Assembly (NCBI RefSeq): GCF_033807715.1 | Contig: NC_084590.1 | Span: 3,933,501 to 3,997,500, forward strand | Length of the DNA stretch: 64,000 nucleotides | Reading direction: 5' to 3' | Source: Cololabis saira | Taxonomy: Eukaryota; Chordata; Actinopteri; Beloniformes; Belonidae | Shown: positions 9,283 through 20,838 of the stretch, piece after piece | How positions within the stretch are numbered: position 1 is the stretch's first letter | How the letters are laid out: every line of letters starts with the position of its first letter | Position numbers and translations under genes: made by a program | The notes under the pieces: generated by a model | Databases searched by the model: none | What the model was told of the DNA's origin: nothing | What the model saw: only the letters and a program-made list of their open reading frames with translations

Positions 9283-10926
9283 CTTTTTTTTTTTATTCAT
9301 ATGCACAATGATAAAACAGTAATTATATTAACAATACAAGGACAAATAATTGTGCAGGAGAGGAAAAGAAGCCCGAAGGGCTTATAAAAAATCCTCCCCC
9401 TCAATACAAAATCACAAAAACAAATCAATCAATAGAAAAAGAAAAGAAAGGAAAAAGAAAAGGTAAAAGAAACAAAGAAAAACACAATAAACACACAAAC
9501 AAAAAATATCCATAAAATGGCAATTTCATTTCAATTAGAATGGCCTATTAATTTAGCCTAGATAAGAGATTCCCCACCAAGCTGGTCCTAAACATTTTTA
9601 AGGAGGATCCAAACTTAAGAGACTTATCTAAAGAGTTCCAGAGTTGAGGGCCATGACATTTGATAAAGGATTGGTGACTGCAGGTACGACAAAGAGGTAA
9701 ATGAAAGTTCTTCCACCTCTAACTGAATAAGAGTGAATATCTGATGATAACAGAAAAAAAATATGAAAAGTGCCTGGAATGTCTTGTTTGGGATGAATGA
9801 ACTTAAACATAAACAGGCATGTTTGAAACATATTAATAGAAAAAATGGATAATAATTTAAATTTGCTAAATAAGTGTGCACAAGGTGCTTGAAGAGTAGA
9901 ATATGAAATCATTCTCAAAAATCTTTTCTGAATTAAAAATAATTGATTAAGGTACCAAGAATAAGAAGCGCCCCAAACAATGTTGCAATACGTCAAGTAT
10001 GGATAAATTAGACTATAATATAATATCATGAGACAGGACTGATTAACTAAGAAAGAAACTCTTCTAATAATGCGATAGGATTTCATAATTTTTTTGCATA
10101 CATACTCAATATGTTTTCCCCAGGACAATCTTTCATCCACTAGTACACCAATACATTTTACACATGAAACTTGTTGGATTTCTATATTATTAATTTGGAG
10201 CTTTAAATCCTGCTCAGGAAAAATTAGGTTTTTGTTTCTAAAAATAATTTAAAATAATTTTGATTTATTTATATTCAAGGAAAGCTTGTTCGTCTGAAAC
10301 CATCTTGAGGCGTATTCCAACATGGTATTGGCATTTCTGATTAAACATTCAAAGTTAGAGTGAGACATGGCAAAGTTAGTATCGTCCGCAAATAAAATGG
10401 GGAGGGAGGACTCAGACATTACAGCAAAATCATTAATAAAAATTAGAAACAGAAGGGGCCCGAGAATTGACCCTTGAGGCACACCATAACGTAATTTTTC
10501 TTTCTTAGATTAATGACCATTAATACAAACATATTGTTCTCTGCTGCAAAGATAATCTTTAAACCAAGTGATCACCACATCTTGAAGACCATATCTATGG
10601 AGTTTTGACAAGAGAATACCATGATCAACGGTGTCAAACGCTTTAGAGAGATACAATAACATTTCTATAGCAAGATCACTAGGGAGTACCCCAGTCTTCA
10701 GTGACACCACCACGACATGTGTTAAAGGTTTGCTAATGATGGAAGCTACTTCCTTTAGGAGCTTAGCTTTGATTTTGTCATGACCCGCTGCTGAATTATT
10801 CTGATTTACAATAATGTCGATAACTTCATTAATTGTGGGTGTTTCAAAGTTTTGCAAGGCAGGAAAAACTCCAGTAATATTATCTGTGGGACAGTCATTA
10901 GATGGACCGAGTTTCTCAGCCAACAT
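9283..10926 (-). pseudogene. Decayed CR1/jockey-group LINE (reverse transcriptase)
   Basis: On the minus strand the order is a block with KAFDTVDHGILLSKLHRYG and WFKDYL (10926-10510), then PQGSILGPLLFLIFINDF and the catalytic-type FADDTN motif with NKLSLNINKS (10482-10249), then a thumb/C-terminal part with WGKHIEYVCKK, YCNIVWGASY and LFLIQKRFLRMI (10140-9628). The motifs are in correct order but lie in three frames. A large piece between LKTGVLPSD and LSKAFDTVDH is missing. The 3' UTR runs to a poly-A tail, seen as T10 or more at about 9285-9294. It is a dead 5'-truncated copy. Confidence 0.85.
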
Positions 10927-10934
10927 TTACAAAA

Positions 10935-11530
10935 AATTTGTATATATATATATTCATACATGTACACATACGCACACATAGCTACACATATGCATACACA
11001 CACACAAACACACACACACTTAGCCACACATACATATACACGCGTACACACACAAATACAGCCACATAGTCATATACATATACACACACATAGCCACACA
11101 CACACATACACAGTCACACAAACATATACTGTACATACACACACACACACACAAATACATACACACATAGCCACACAGACATGTACATACACACGCACGT
11201 ATACACATAAATACACTCACACACACACACATACACACACACATAGTCATATACATACACGCACACACACACATAGACATACACACTGGCTTGTTCACCT
11301 GCATGCTTGCTCTGTAGTTTTTGGGGTTAGGTAGCAGTAGCGGTAGCTTAGCTCAGACTGCGATAAGATCTCAAGATTTGGGTCGATTGCTGTTCGTGTT
11401 TTGGTCGGCTCCGTGTCGGTTTTGTGTTGTGTTTGTGGTTTTTTGTTGCAGATTTCCAGTGCTTGACGTGTGTCTCCGTGTGTTCCTGCTTCCTGGATTG
11501 GCAGTGGATGTCACCCCCCCAAAAAAAAAT
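10935..11530 (+). mobile_element. CA-rich retroposon, copy A, with A tail
   Basis: A CA-rich head (10935-11285) is followed by about 240 bp that closely match 58053-58320 (for example GCTTGACGTGTGTCTCCGTG) and by a poly-C/poly-A end at 11513-11529. Copy B at 57822-58335 has a 13-bp target duplication, so the family moves by reverse transcription. Here no duplication was found. TTAGCTCAGACTG and GGTCGATTGC vaguely resemble Pol III A and B boxes, so a SINE origin is possible. Confidence 0.6.
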
Positions 11531-11720
11531 CACTGGGTTTGTATGTGTATATTTATGTATGTGTATGCATATGTATGTGTATATATATGTATATATATTA
11601 AATATAGTAATAATGCACATATATATGCCTTTGGTTTCTACCGTCATGGTATCAATCAATATGTGTGCAGACAAGGTAAAAAAAAAAAAAAAAAAATCAC
11701 AGCTTCATGAAATTTGAATA
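11531..11720. repeat. TATG-rich low-complexity DNA and short A-tailed repeat
   Basis: A TATGTGTATA-rich tract is followed by TATATATGCCTTTGG, CATGGTATCAA and an A tail at about 11679-11697. A close relative of this ~65-bp block lies at 31640-31700, which suggests a dispersed retroposed repeat. Confidence 0.5.
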
Positions 11721-12304
11721 TGTTGAAGTCCACCGCGGGACGAGTCGGGGGAACATTTGTACGATGTCTCTACGATAACCTGTTGCCTAGCAACAAGTAT
11801 CCAAAGTGAAATGGATTTTTTTTTTAAATTGAAAGTTAAATATCACAAAAAATTTAATAATTGACATAATGAGGTTGTACGATCCTTTAGTGCCAATCAG
11901 GCCAAGTGTTTGAAAGTTTGAACGATGTCTCTACGATAAAGTTCGGCCAAGCAATAAGCGTCAAAATGTTCGCCATTTTTTTTTGCTTTTTGGCATCTAG
12001 CGTTGCCACGGTAACACTTTTGACTGAGAAAAGTAATACCCATCGAGGCACGATGGAGACGCATCCAACAATGTATGCCATGCATGGGTGCACATTGCGG
12101 TTCGGGCCGCATTAATGGACGAAAAAAGCGTGCGGAATAAGAATAAGAAAAGGGAAACCTTTTCTGTATACTATTATATCGCCTTAATTTTCATGTTTTT
12201 TCTCATTTTTTCAGGCAATTTTTATTTTTGGGGGATTTGTTTTTCCACATCAGAGCGGGGTCATGCTCTGGCTCTGGTGCGTAGTGGGACTTTTGCGACT
12301 TTAG
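11721..12304 (+). repeat. Divergent copy of a high-copy fish repeat (GTTCGGGCC family)
   Basis: ATCTAGCGTTGCCACGGTAAC, GACTGAGAAAAGTAAT and GGTTCGGGCCGCATTAA match inverted or direct segments of the repeats at 22105-23094 and 36331-37115. The block ACGATGTCTCTACGATAA occurs twice (near 11761 and 11920), about 165 bp apart. Two RFX-type motifs lie here (11782-11794 and 12002-12015). Confidence 0.55.
11782..11794. promoter_or_regulatory. Perfect palindromic RFX X-box-like motif
   Basis: GTTGCCTAGCAAC is an inverted repeat matching the consensus bound by RFX-family factors (GTTRCC, short spacer, GGYAAC-like half). It lies in a dispersed repeat, and there is no evidence of use. The same 13-mer occurs at 54484. 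Confidence 0.35.
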
Positions 12305-12737
12305 CTTGTGAGCAAATGGCATGCCCATAATAAAAAGTGATGGGCCTAAAATTGATCCCCATAATTTACTTTATATAATCTTGAGGATCCATACTTACAA
12401 AAAAATCGTCGATCAGCGAGACAGGATTAAAACCATTCTAAAACAGAGGCCAGAGACACCCACCAGACTTCTAAGTCTATTTAATAAAATCTGAAGATCT
12501 ACTGTATCAAAAGCAGCGCTTAGATCCAGTAGCACCAGGATTGAAAGCTTCTGTGAATCCATATTGGATCTGAGATCATTAATAATCTTTAAAAGGGCTG
12601 TCCTTGCACTGTGGTTTTTCCACCAGACTGATGTTTCTCGAAAATATTGTATTTAAAAATGTATTTAATTGGATAAAAACAAATTTTTCTATGATTTTAC
12701 TTAAGAATGGTAAATTGGATACAGGATGGTAGTTATT
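12305..12737 (-). pseudogene. Downstream half of a LINE split by a hAT (RT core)
   Basis: On the minus strand this reads YHPVSNLPFLSKIIEKFV, then LLDLSAAFDTVDLQILLN, then GSILGPSLFIMG in shifted frames. These are reverse transcriptase boxes in correct order. The 5' half of the same copy is at 21062-22095; the split falls inside the NN-YRP coding stretch. TAGTTATT at 12730-12737 is the target duplication. It is truncated at about 12305 within the RT domain. Confidence 0.85.
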
Positions 12738-13452
12738 TAGACCTTCCATAAAAATGCAGGCAAAAATCTTTGATTATGCGGGCTAAAATCCTTGATTATG
12801 CGGGCTAAAATCTTTGATTATGCAATAAGATATGCAGGTTTTTTGTATGATTTTATGCGGTGAAATTGCGGGGAGTTGCGAAATATGCGGAAAGCTGTGA
12901 AATATGCGAAAAGTTGCATAATATGCAGGAAATGTAATAAAGGTGATTCTTCCTGTTCTAACTGGGCTACTACTGAATGAAAGAGATTTTAGTGACTTCC
13001 TATAATAAACAAGCATGCTAGAAACAAGCTCCATCACAATTTTTTTGTTAATTTTTTATTTTCTCAACTTCTCAACTTTTTTAAACAATAAAAAAAGAAC
13101 AGTTTTGGACATACAAAGTTTCACACCTGACATCAATGATATAAGAAAATGTGCATTGGCAAAACTTAAGTGCAATCTTTGACCATCAAACGGTACTAGT
13201 ATAAAACATAGGTAACACAACAGTGTATTGCTATGCAAAAACAAAACAAAGTGCAATCTCTTACAATTGTAAGGTTGTAGTAAAGCTATGTGCACAAAAA
13301 CAGCAATGATTTGAGAACTGTAAGGTTTTAGAATAACACACAAATATAGTGCAATCAACTGTAAAGTTGTACTCAACAAGAGTTCATAGTGTATGAAAAA
13401 TGAACAAAACAATAATGCAATCTTACGACGTATGTTTGCGTATGTAAACACG

Positions 13453-13600
13453 GTTTTATGAATGAAAGTGAACCTGTAACCATATAACCATGTGACCACA
13501 CCCTCGGTTCAGGAGCAATTATACCAAATTAATCACACCTGTGGGTGCTTGGCTGCCCAGTATATAGGCCCTTGCACCCACACACTCTCCCTCTTTCTAC
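13453..13600. repeat. DIRS inverted terminal repeat, 3' copy
   Basis: From GTTTTATGAATGAAAGTGAAC through GGTGCTTGGCTGCCCAGTAT to CTCTCCCTCTTTC it matches the reverse complement of 18408-18557 with few differences. Confidence 0.9.
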
Positions 13601-13639
13601 CGACTGGGAAGGATGGCGGGGCCACCATTCACCACCGAG

Positions 13640-13735
13640 TGACAGTGATGGGTTACAGGTTCACTTTCATTCGTTACGTTTTATTTCATTTCAGTGAACC
13701 TGTAACCATGTGACCGCAGTATACCAGATCAGTCA
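13640..13735. repeat. DIRS internal complementary region
   Basis: It contains GGTTACAGGTTCACTTTCAT followed directly by GTTTTATTTCATTTCAGTG and AACCTGTAACCATGTG. This is the two outer ITR edges joined back to back, which is the template proposed for making circular DIRS DNA. Confidence 0.85.
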
Positions 13736-13974
13736 CTAGGAGAGTAAGGTGGAACCACTCAAAGACCAAAGGGTCAGGCAGTCCACAAGTCCTGCAACAA
13801 AACATACCAAGTTCAGTTGTAATACAGTTGAATTTCATTTGCACACAATGATGTGAAAAGAAAGTATCTCCAGTATAGTACAATAAGAAGAACATACCAA
13901 AATGGTAACAGAAAACATTCTGGAGCATGAGCAAAAAACTGCTAAAGTATAAAAAGGGGAATTAAATCTCAAAC

Positions 13975-14868
13975 TCAAGTAGCCACCCCCAGAACTGAAA
14001 ACGCCACAGCGGATGAAGCCAGATTCAGCCTATAAACTTTGGTAAAGGTCAGGGAGGATGCCCATCCAGCTGCCTCACACACCTCCTCCAATGGAACCCC
14101 TCGAAATAGCGCCCATGAGGTGGCCATCGCCCTTGTCGAATGGGCACCAAGTCCTGAGGGGGGGTCGACCCCAGCCTGCACATAAGCCAGGGCAATCAAG
14201 TCCACTATCCAATGGGCAAGGTTTTGTTTCTACACAGGCCTGCCCAGTGTGGCCTCGCCATAAGACATAAACAGGGAATCAGATGTGCGAAACGCCTTAT
14301 TGCGGTCCACATAAAACCAGAGGGCCCGTACAGGGCACAAGTTGTTCAGCTCCTCATCTCCCGCCGAGAGATGAGGCGGAGGGTAGAAAGACTCCAGTAC
14401 CAGGGGCCTGGAGACAAAACCTCTGGGCAAGACCTTCGGCTGAAAGGCTGGGTTTGGCAGGAGGCGGACCATTCTGTCTTCTGCCAAAACCTTAGACATG
14501 CCGGGTCCACAGAAAAAGCACTCAACTCACTAACCCTTCTGGCAGACAATGGCCAAAAGAAAGGCCGTCTTTAAAGAGAGGAGCCGAAGGTCAAGACCAG
14601 ACAATGGCTCGAAGGGGGGCGAACAAAGCGCCTTGAGAACAACCTGAAGGTCCCAGGCGGGTAGTAGCTGCTTTCGAGATGGCAGACTCCGTTTCACCCC
14701 TCTCAGAAATTGCACAGCCAGGGGATGTGCGCCCGGAGACTTCTCAGGAAGCACAGAGATTGCTGCAAGGTAGCCCCTGATGGTCGACTCCACCCAACCA
14801 AGGGCAACAAGGTGTTGGAGGAAAGACAGAATTACAGAGATTTTGCAAGGGATCCTCCAACTTAGCAC
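13975..14868 (-). pseudogene. DIRS tyrosine recombinase (YR) region
   Basis: The N-terminal part (14868-14530) reads SVILSFLQHLVALGWVE, STIRGYLAAIS and LLSLKTAFLLAIV, the core-binding and early catalytic segments of DIRS recombinases. A middle block (14499-14230) includes LCPVRALWFYVDR. The C-terminal block (14205-13975) has GLGAHSTRAMATSWA with the H-x-x-R catalytic pair and VCEAAGWAS...FTKVYRLN, where the Y is the expected nucleophile. The catalytic residues look present, but the region is split over three frames. It would integrate circular DNA into the genome. Confidence 0.85.
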
Positions 14869-14959
14869 GACACCAGTCCCTAAACACCTTCCACTTGCTG
14901 CTGTACTGCTGTTGAGTGGAGGGGGCCTGTGCAGCCTGCAGGGTGTTCACCACCTCCCT

Positions 14960-15997
14960 ATCTAGGCCGAGTGCACACAAGCGCCTCTGTTCAAGGGCCA
15001 CACATGAAGCTTCAGGATCTGGAGTTCTGGGTGCCAAATGCTGCCGTGCACCGGGACAACATGTCCAGTCTCTCTGGAAGACGCCATGGGCAGCCCTCCA
15101 GCAACTCGTAGATATCGGCCATCCACGGCCTCTATGGCCAGCTCAGTGCCACCAAGAGCACCCGAGCACACTGCAACCTCACACTCCTGAGGAATGCTGA
15201 AAGGAGGGGAAGCGGTGGGAATGCATACAGCCTCACCCTGGGCCATGACAGACTGAGGGCGTCCGTCCCCAGTGGTCCTGGGGGACCGTGCATAGAGGCC
15301 CACAGAGGACAATGAGAGTTTTCCTCTGTGGCAAAAAGGTCCACCTCTGACCGACCGAACTGCTGCCAAACCTGGTCCACAACCTGAGGGTGCAGACGCC
15401 ACTCGCCAGGATGGGGACCTCCACTCGATAGCAGGTCTGCTGCTACATTCTGGGGCCGTGGGAGGTAAAAAGCCCTCAGGGTCATGTCCTTGGACCGCGC
15501 CCACAAGAGCAGCCGTCGCACTCGTGCATGCAGAGATGATGTTGATGTAGGACACCACAGCCGTGTTGTCTGTCCGTATCATGACCTGCCTCCCCTGTAC
15601 AGTTGGCAGGAAGTATCTCAGGGCCAGATAAACTGCTTCCATTTCAAGGAGGTTTACATGCCATCCCTGCTGTGCTGGACCCCAACAGCCGCAAACAGTC
15701 CTGCCCTCCCAGACTGCACCCCAGCCTTATTGGGAGGCGTCGGTTGTAATGGTCACCCTGCAGCCTCCTTGGCCCAGGGGAATGCCATCTCGGACAGCAC
15801 GTGACTGCCTCCACCACATGAGGACCTTGAGGGCTCCGTGTGGCAAGGTGAGGAGTTTTGACTGGTCCCTGGGCAAGAGGAGCCCCTGGCGACCAAACCA
15901 TAATTGGAATGGGCGTGTGTGCAACAAGCCCAGCGACACTGCAGTGCCGACACAGCCTTGCTGGAGATGCAACCCGTGACACACTCCATGATTGCAT
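14960..15997 (-). pseudogene. DIRS RNase H and connector region
   Basis: MEAVYLALRYFLP and VMIRTDNTAVVSYIN (15642 downward) are RNase H boxes with the expected acidic residues. Upstream, ITTDASQ (about 15735) is the first box, in another frame. The following connector reads LRAFYLPRPQNVAADLLS and then SEVDLFATEENSHCPLW and LYAFPPLPLL, a stretch typical of DIRS/Ngaro polyproteins before the recombinase. Frame changes show decay. Confidence 0.85.
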
Positions 15998-16039
15998 TAT
16001 GTCTCTTCTGAGTCAGACATTCCTTCATGGTGACCGAAT

Positions 16040-17074
16040 TCAGAAGGAGACCCAAATACTCGACTGACTGTAGGCACAAGGCAGCTCTTTCCTGCATTCA
16101 AATGCAACCCCAGTGCAACCAGATGTGCCAGCTGTGTGGCTTCGAGCCAGGCTCTCTGATGGAGCGCACACCAGCCAGTCGTCCAGATAGTTCAACACTC
16201 GAATGCCCTTCCGCTGCAGGGGGATGATTGCGGCATCCATGCATTTGGTGAAAGTGCGTGGTGACAGGGACAGACCGAAGGGGAGGACATTGTACTCGAA
16301 GGCCCTCCCCTGAAAGGAGAACCTGAGGAACGGTCTGTAGTCCGGGCTGATGGGAATATGAAAATAGGCATCGTGTGCTGTGAACCTGTTGCCTGCCCTT
16401 ATGGCCTGAAACAAGGCCCTCAATGTCAGCGTTCGAAAGGGAAGCACCTTGAGGAACTCGTTCAGGCGCCTCAAATCCAGAATTGGGCGGTACCCTCTGG
16501 TCCGCTTGGGGACAAGGAAGTAGCTGGAATAAAATCCCCCTCTTTCTTCCTCTGGAGACAGGGGCCGGATTGCACCTTTCACTAGCAAGGCAGAAATCTC
16601 GCCGGCCAGAAAAGCGGCACGAGATTTGTCTCTTACTTTTGTCTCCAGAATCCCCTGGAAGCGAGGGGGACGGACCCTGAATTGTAGGCGGTACCCCAAC
16701 TTCAGAGTTCCGAGCACCCATGGACAAGAGGTGCACGGACGCCAAGCACTGAGATGGGCACTCAAAAGGGATGGCGTCAGTGGGGCCCTGCTGTCAGGGA
16801 CGCTGGCGGGCTCTGGTAGAACCCCGACCAGTGCGCTGTCGGGAGCATGGATGAAAATGCTCCTGGCCCTGTGACTGCTGTGGTGGAAACCTCCCTCCCA
16901 CTCTATCAGAGCCACGGGAGGGGCACCGCTCAGCAAAATGAGGCCGCTGGAAGCTGCCACACCTCTCTGGAGGTCCCTGAGCCGTCGGCCTCGACCGTCC
17001 TGACTGGTGAATGGATTGTGTACGCTGCCTGACCTTCTGAGCCTCATCCAATGCAGCCTCGGCTGCCGGCCCAA
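16040..17074 (-). pseudogene. DIRS reverse transcriptase region
   Basis: One 344-residue frame holds the finger motif KGAIRPLSPEE, then YFLVPKRTRGYRPILDLRRLN, the box HDAYFHIPI carrying the first catalytic Asp, LPFGLSLSPRTFTKCMD, and the catalytic LNYLDDWLVC. The last is a YXDD-type box with both aspartates intact. It would copy DIRS RNA into DNA. It overlaps a second frame at 16098-16745 that continues after a shift, so an indel probably lies near 16040-16130. The spacing of boxes matches DIRS rather than LTR or LINE RTs. Confidence 0.9.
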
Positions 17075-17170
17075 ACACCTCTCCAGGAGTTATCCTGGCA
17101 TCCATGACAGCAGCCCGGTCTGAATCTGGTAAACCCGACTGACTCAGCCAAATATGCCGTCGAGTCATGG

Positions 17171-18159
17171 TCATTTGCGCCAGGGAATTATCCAGGACCT
17201 AGCACCCTGGATCACTGTATCCACCACTTTTGTCATCTCTGGCAGAAGTTCAGCTGGGCTTTTGGATTCCAGATCCCATATCAGCCCCTCCAGGTACACC
17301 ATCAGGAGGGCATTTGTGTTCGCCAGCCGAGAGGCCATGGCTGTAGACTGAAAAGCCTTCGCCACCAACCCATCAATGGTGCAGCACTTCTTATTCGGGT
17401 GCCGGGGAATCCTGCTGCCCGTGGAGGAGGCCCCAGCCAACATTGCAAAGGTTGGACCTACTCTGGCCACGCCATCTAGGCCATGCTCTGAAGCCCCACT
17501 GAGGACACTGAGAGCCGAGCGTGGGGCAGGAGCATCCCTTGGTTGTGCCCAAGAGTCCTGCAGGTGTTTAATAAAGTCAGGATACACCGGTAAAGGTGTC
17601 TGCCTCTGACTCCTCAGGTCCCGGTCCAACGCAGAGGCCCTTGGGGGAGATGGTGGAGGAGGAACACCATGGCTGCCCGAGAGAGCATGGCCCCAACAGA
17701 CAAATCAGGCTCAAGACCTACCTAGTCCACCTGGTAAAGAGCATCAGCCTCATCTTTTCTCTCCTCATAAACACTTAGCTGCCCAGAGGAGCCGCCACTG
17801 TCGGTCTTATCCAGATTGTCTGAGGCAGAAAGAGACATAACATCGAAATGTGGGTGCATAACTGGAGGGGCCTGGTGTGACACATCCAACAGGTGCTGTT
17901 GCTGTGCAGCCATGTAATCAATGGTCTTACGCATTTCCTCCAGCTGCTTCTGCATAGGGTCCACCCGCGGATCACACAGCTGGCTCTGCTCCGTCCATTT
18001 CCGCTTCTTTGTCCTCTTCCTGCCAGCCGAAGCCCTCGGACTGAGAGGAACCGGACCCTGGCCAGGTGGCAGTGTGACTTCCCTGTCCAGGTTATCACCC
18101 ACCTGAGACTCCATAGCACCTCCCGTGAATAATCTGGAGGCCAAATAAGATAAACACAC
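17171..18159 (-). pseudogene. DIRS gag-like region
   Basis: Two minus-strand frames (18159-17722 and 17629-17171) lie upstream of the RT. The first has a basic stretch (GRKRTKKRKW), then KQLEEMRKTIDYMAAQQQHL, a probable short coiled coil. The second has DFIKHLQDSW, the basic PNKKCCTID and LVAKAFQSTAMASRLANTN, a helical block common in fish DIRS gag-like proteins. A further basic/Arg-rich stretch follows at 17174-16794. Function as a nucleocapsid-like RNA binder is inferred from position and family. Confidence 0.7.
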
Positions 18160-18407
18160 ACAGGATTAATAAAGGGATCAGCCCAGTTCACCAGGGCAGA
18201 CCATAATGTTGTGCCACAACAATATAAAGGAAGGCTCTTTTCAGCAAACCTTGAATTAATCCTTGAGTTGTGTAATGATAATCAACAGAAAGCCTCACGG
18301 CACATCAATGGGGTGCCCAGACAGGCAGCCCAACAAACGACAACCAAACCGTGAGGAACAAGCAGAGTATGCCAAAATACAAACAGGTATAAGCTCACCG
18401 ACCAGGA

Positions 18408-18557
18408 GGAAGAAAGAAGGAGAGTGTGTGGGTGCATGGGCCTATATACTGGGCAGCCAAGCACCCATAGGTGTGGTTAATTTGGTATAATTGCTCCTGA
18501 TCCGAGGGTGTGGTCACATGGTTACATGGTTACAGGTTCACTGAAATGAAATAAAAC
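18408..18557. repeat. DIRS inverted terminal repeat, 5' copy
   Basis: Inverse partner of 13453-13600, ending at ATAAAAC (18551-18557). It carries the TATATACTGGGCAGCCAAGC segment shared by both ITRs, which may include promoter sequence. Confidence 0.9.
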
Positions 18558-18788
18558 TCTTGTTGTATGAATTCCTGCATTAATAAATGAGAGTCCACTG
18601 TGTTTGAAAACGACTGCATAGTTAGTGTAACTGGTCAATCATTCATCATCCTCGATCCCCTCTCCTTCAACATCTCCTCTCCATCCTTCTCGTCCACCCA
18701 CCCACCCCTCCATATGCTCTCCCTCTATCTCCTGTCCCTTCTTCCTGTCCTCCCTCTCAAGTGCTCCACTGCGGATCCGTTGGTTATG

Positions 18789-20838
18789 TCATAAGAAGAC
18801 CAAGGCTTTGAGGTTTTGGTCGGTAGTTGATCTCCTTCGGCTGGACAACACCAGCTTGTAGATGCTGTTGCTTCGTTCCGCATCGGCTGAGTTGGAGACA
18901 GCATCTTTGTAACGGTGGGCCAAGGAAGACAGTACAGGAAGTCTCTCTTGTATGCCATCCCAGAACACATCCAAATCCACCACCCCAGACTGCGCAACTG
19001 TGAGTGCTGCTGGACCCAGGGTTGTGAAATAAGAATTTAATTCATCGGTTGGCACGTGAGTGAAACCTGGAATGGCCTTGTAGCTTTCCACAGAGGCATC
19101 AAGGAACGCGATGTGGCGGGGGTCAAACACTCTGACCTCCTGGAGAAACTCTATGGCAGGCTGTCCATCTGACATGTACTTGGTGAGCTTGTCTTCAGCA
19201 TTGAGGTATGCCTCACCAACTGTGCGGAGGATCTCTTTCTTCGTGGGGTGTGGTAGGTCAAACTCCTTGAAGTATTCGGCACATACCTCATACTGCAGCT
19301 CTTTGTTGGCAGCAATGACAACCTGCAGATCCTCCAAATAATTGAAGATCTTTGTGGCCACTGGGCGTCTGCTCTCGAAGATGTCTAGTAGATTGATTAT
19401 GTGTTTGCACTTGTCAGCCATGATCATGATTTGCACATTCAGGGACTGAGCCAGATTTGGGTCTTGAAGCATGTCATGGAGTCTCTCCACAGAATGTGGT
19501 ACACTTCTGCCACACACCTGTGAAAGAAAAACACAAAGAGAAAGAAAAGAGAAGACAATGATTAGGTCAAAAATAACTTTAACTAACATTTTTACTTTGA
19601 TATAATTAACTCATTCATGTTTGTGTGTGTAGGTGTAGGGGTCTAATTAGTGGAGAAATAAATAATTACTGTTAAATGAAGTTACATTTATTTACCTGTG
19701 TTTCCATCTCAATGAACTCCTTGTACAGTCCAAAGTACTCTTTGTGGTACTGTACAGCAAAGAACCAGGAGTTCCACCGTGTTGCACACGGGTTTGGTGG
19801 CATGGTCACCTTTATTCATGGCAGCTTGTTTGTCATGGAGCAGAGATATCTTCTCTTGCGTGATCCGGCATTGAAGAACATCTGGGAGAAATTCATCATG
19901 AAGCTGTTCAACTGAACGGAAGGTTTGTGGAAGGCATTGCCGATAAGATTCATTATGTGTGCCATGCACGTGATGTGCAGTGAGTTGGGGTACAGCGCCT
20001 GCAGAGCCGTTTTGAATGCCTTCTTCATATATGTTGCATTATCAGTGTCAAACACAATCACATCCTCATTTTTAATGCTGTATTATTGTAGGCACTTTAC
20101 AATGACCATAGATACAGTGGAATGATTGCACTGCTCAAGGAACAGTAGGCCAAGATCCGACCAGAATGATCCTTCTCGAGTGGCGCAAGCAAGATATTCA
20201 GCACGCATCTCCCCTCTACATCTGGAGTCTCATCAAATATCACAGCAATAGGTGTCTTCAACTCTTCTTTTTCCTTCTCATACATTGCTCCCAAGTATTT
20301 CTCCTGAAGCTGGTAAAATCCTGGAATGGCTCTGCCATTTACTACTTTTTCATTGAGGAATTTCCTCATTGTAGGATGGTCGCTCTTAGAGAGTGGAATA
20401 TTGACAGCAGTACAGGTGGCGACCCAGGTCTCACAAATCTACAAACAAAAGAAAAAAGATTTTTTTTTACAAATTATTTAACTGTATTTTAACTTATTTA
20501 TTCTCTCCCTCACTCACACTCTCACACACACACAGCTAATGTTATTCAGTTAAACACAATTCAGTATTAGGACATGTATTGTAAAAGCATTTATTTTAAT
20601 TGTGCTATTTTCGGATCTGAGCCGCTTCCACTCACCTCGTTTCTTGCACCCGTCGCAAGGGTTTTGGAGCTGGAAGCCTCGCTGAATGTTAGTTGTTTGG
20701 TTTTAATACTCCTTCCCTCAGCTGCAGAACACACGGGGTGCAGAATAGTTTCCCCCCACTTTCGTGCAAGACATCAGGATACTGCTTTGCCCGGTCTTTA
20801 GCAGAAATGTTTGTTGGTAAATTAGATTTTTCCGTCAT
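18789..20838 (-). pseudogene. hAT transposase, three-exon gene, degenerate
   Basis: Exon 1 (20838-20637) starts MTEKSNLPTN and has LFCTPC, half of a BED-type zinc finger, then runs into a stop. A donor GTGAGT follows. Exon 2 (about 20438-19696) starts after a T-rich acceptor tract and reads LSKSDHPTMRKFLNEK, IPGFYQLQEKYL, TPIAVIFDETPD, IVFDTDNATYMKKAFKTAL and HITCMAHIMNL, the RNase H-like catalytic core with DE and D residues. It has at least one stop or frameshift near 20100. A donor GTAAAT follows. Exon 3 (19517-18789) starts VCGRSVPHSVERL and ends SADAERSNSIYKLVLS and NLKALVFL, the hAT C-terminal dimerisation region. Exon limits are inferred from splice-like sites. The family is certain; the subfamily is not named. 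Confidence 0.88.

Larger units (their letters stand above)
13453..18557 (-). mobile_element. DIRS-type tyrosine-recombinase retroelement
   Basis: A 5.1-kb element reads on the minus strand with gag-like, reverse transcriptase, RNase H and tyrosine recombinase regions in that order. It has about 150-bp inverted terminal repeats and an internal complementary region, the structure that defines DIRS. It lies within the hAT and shows no target duplication, as expected for insertion by a tyrosine recombinase. It is long and recognisable in every domain but split over several frames, so current activity is doubtful. Confidence 0.92.

Noticed and set aside
16358..16680. Plus-strand genes opposite the DIRS polyprotein
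   Set aside because: Shadows of the minus-strand RT frame, which carries all motifs.
13453..18557. LTR retrotransposon or endogenous retrovirus
   Set aside because: Terminal repeats are inverted, there is no protease or DDE integrase, and a tyrosine recombinase is present, which defines DIRS.
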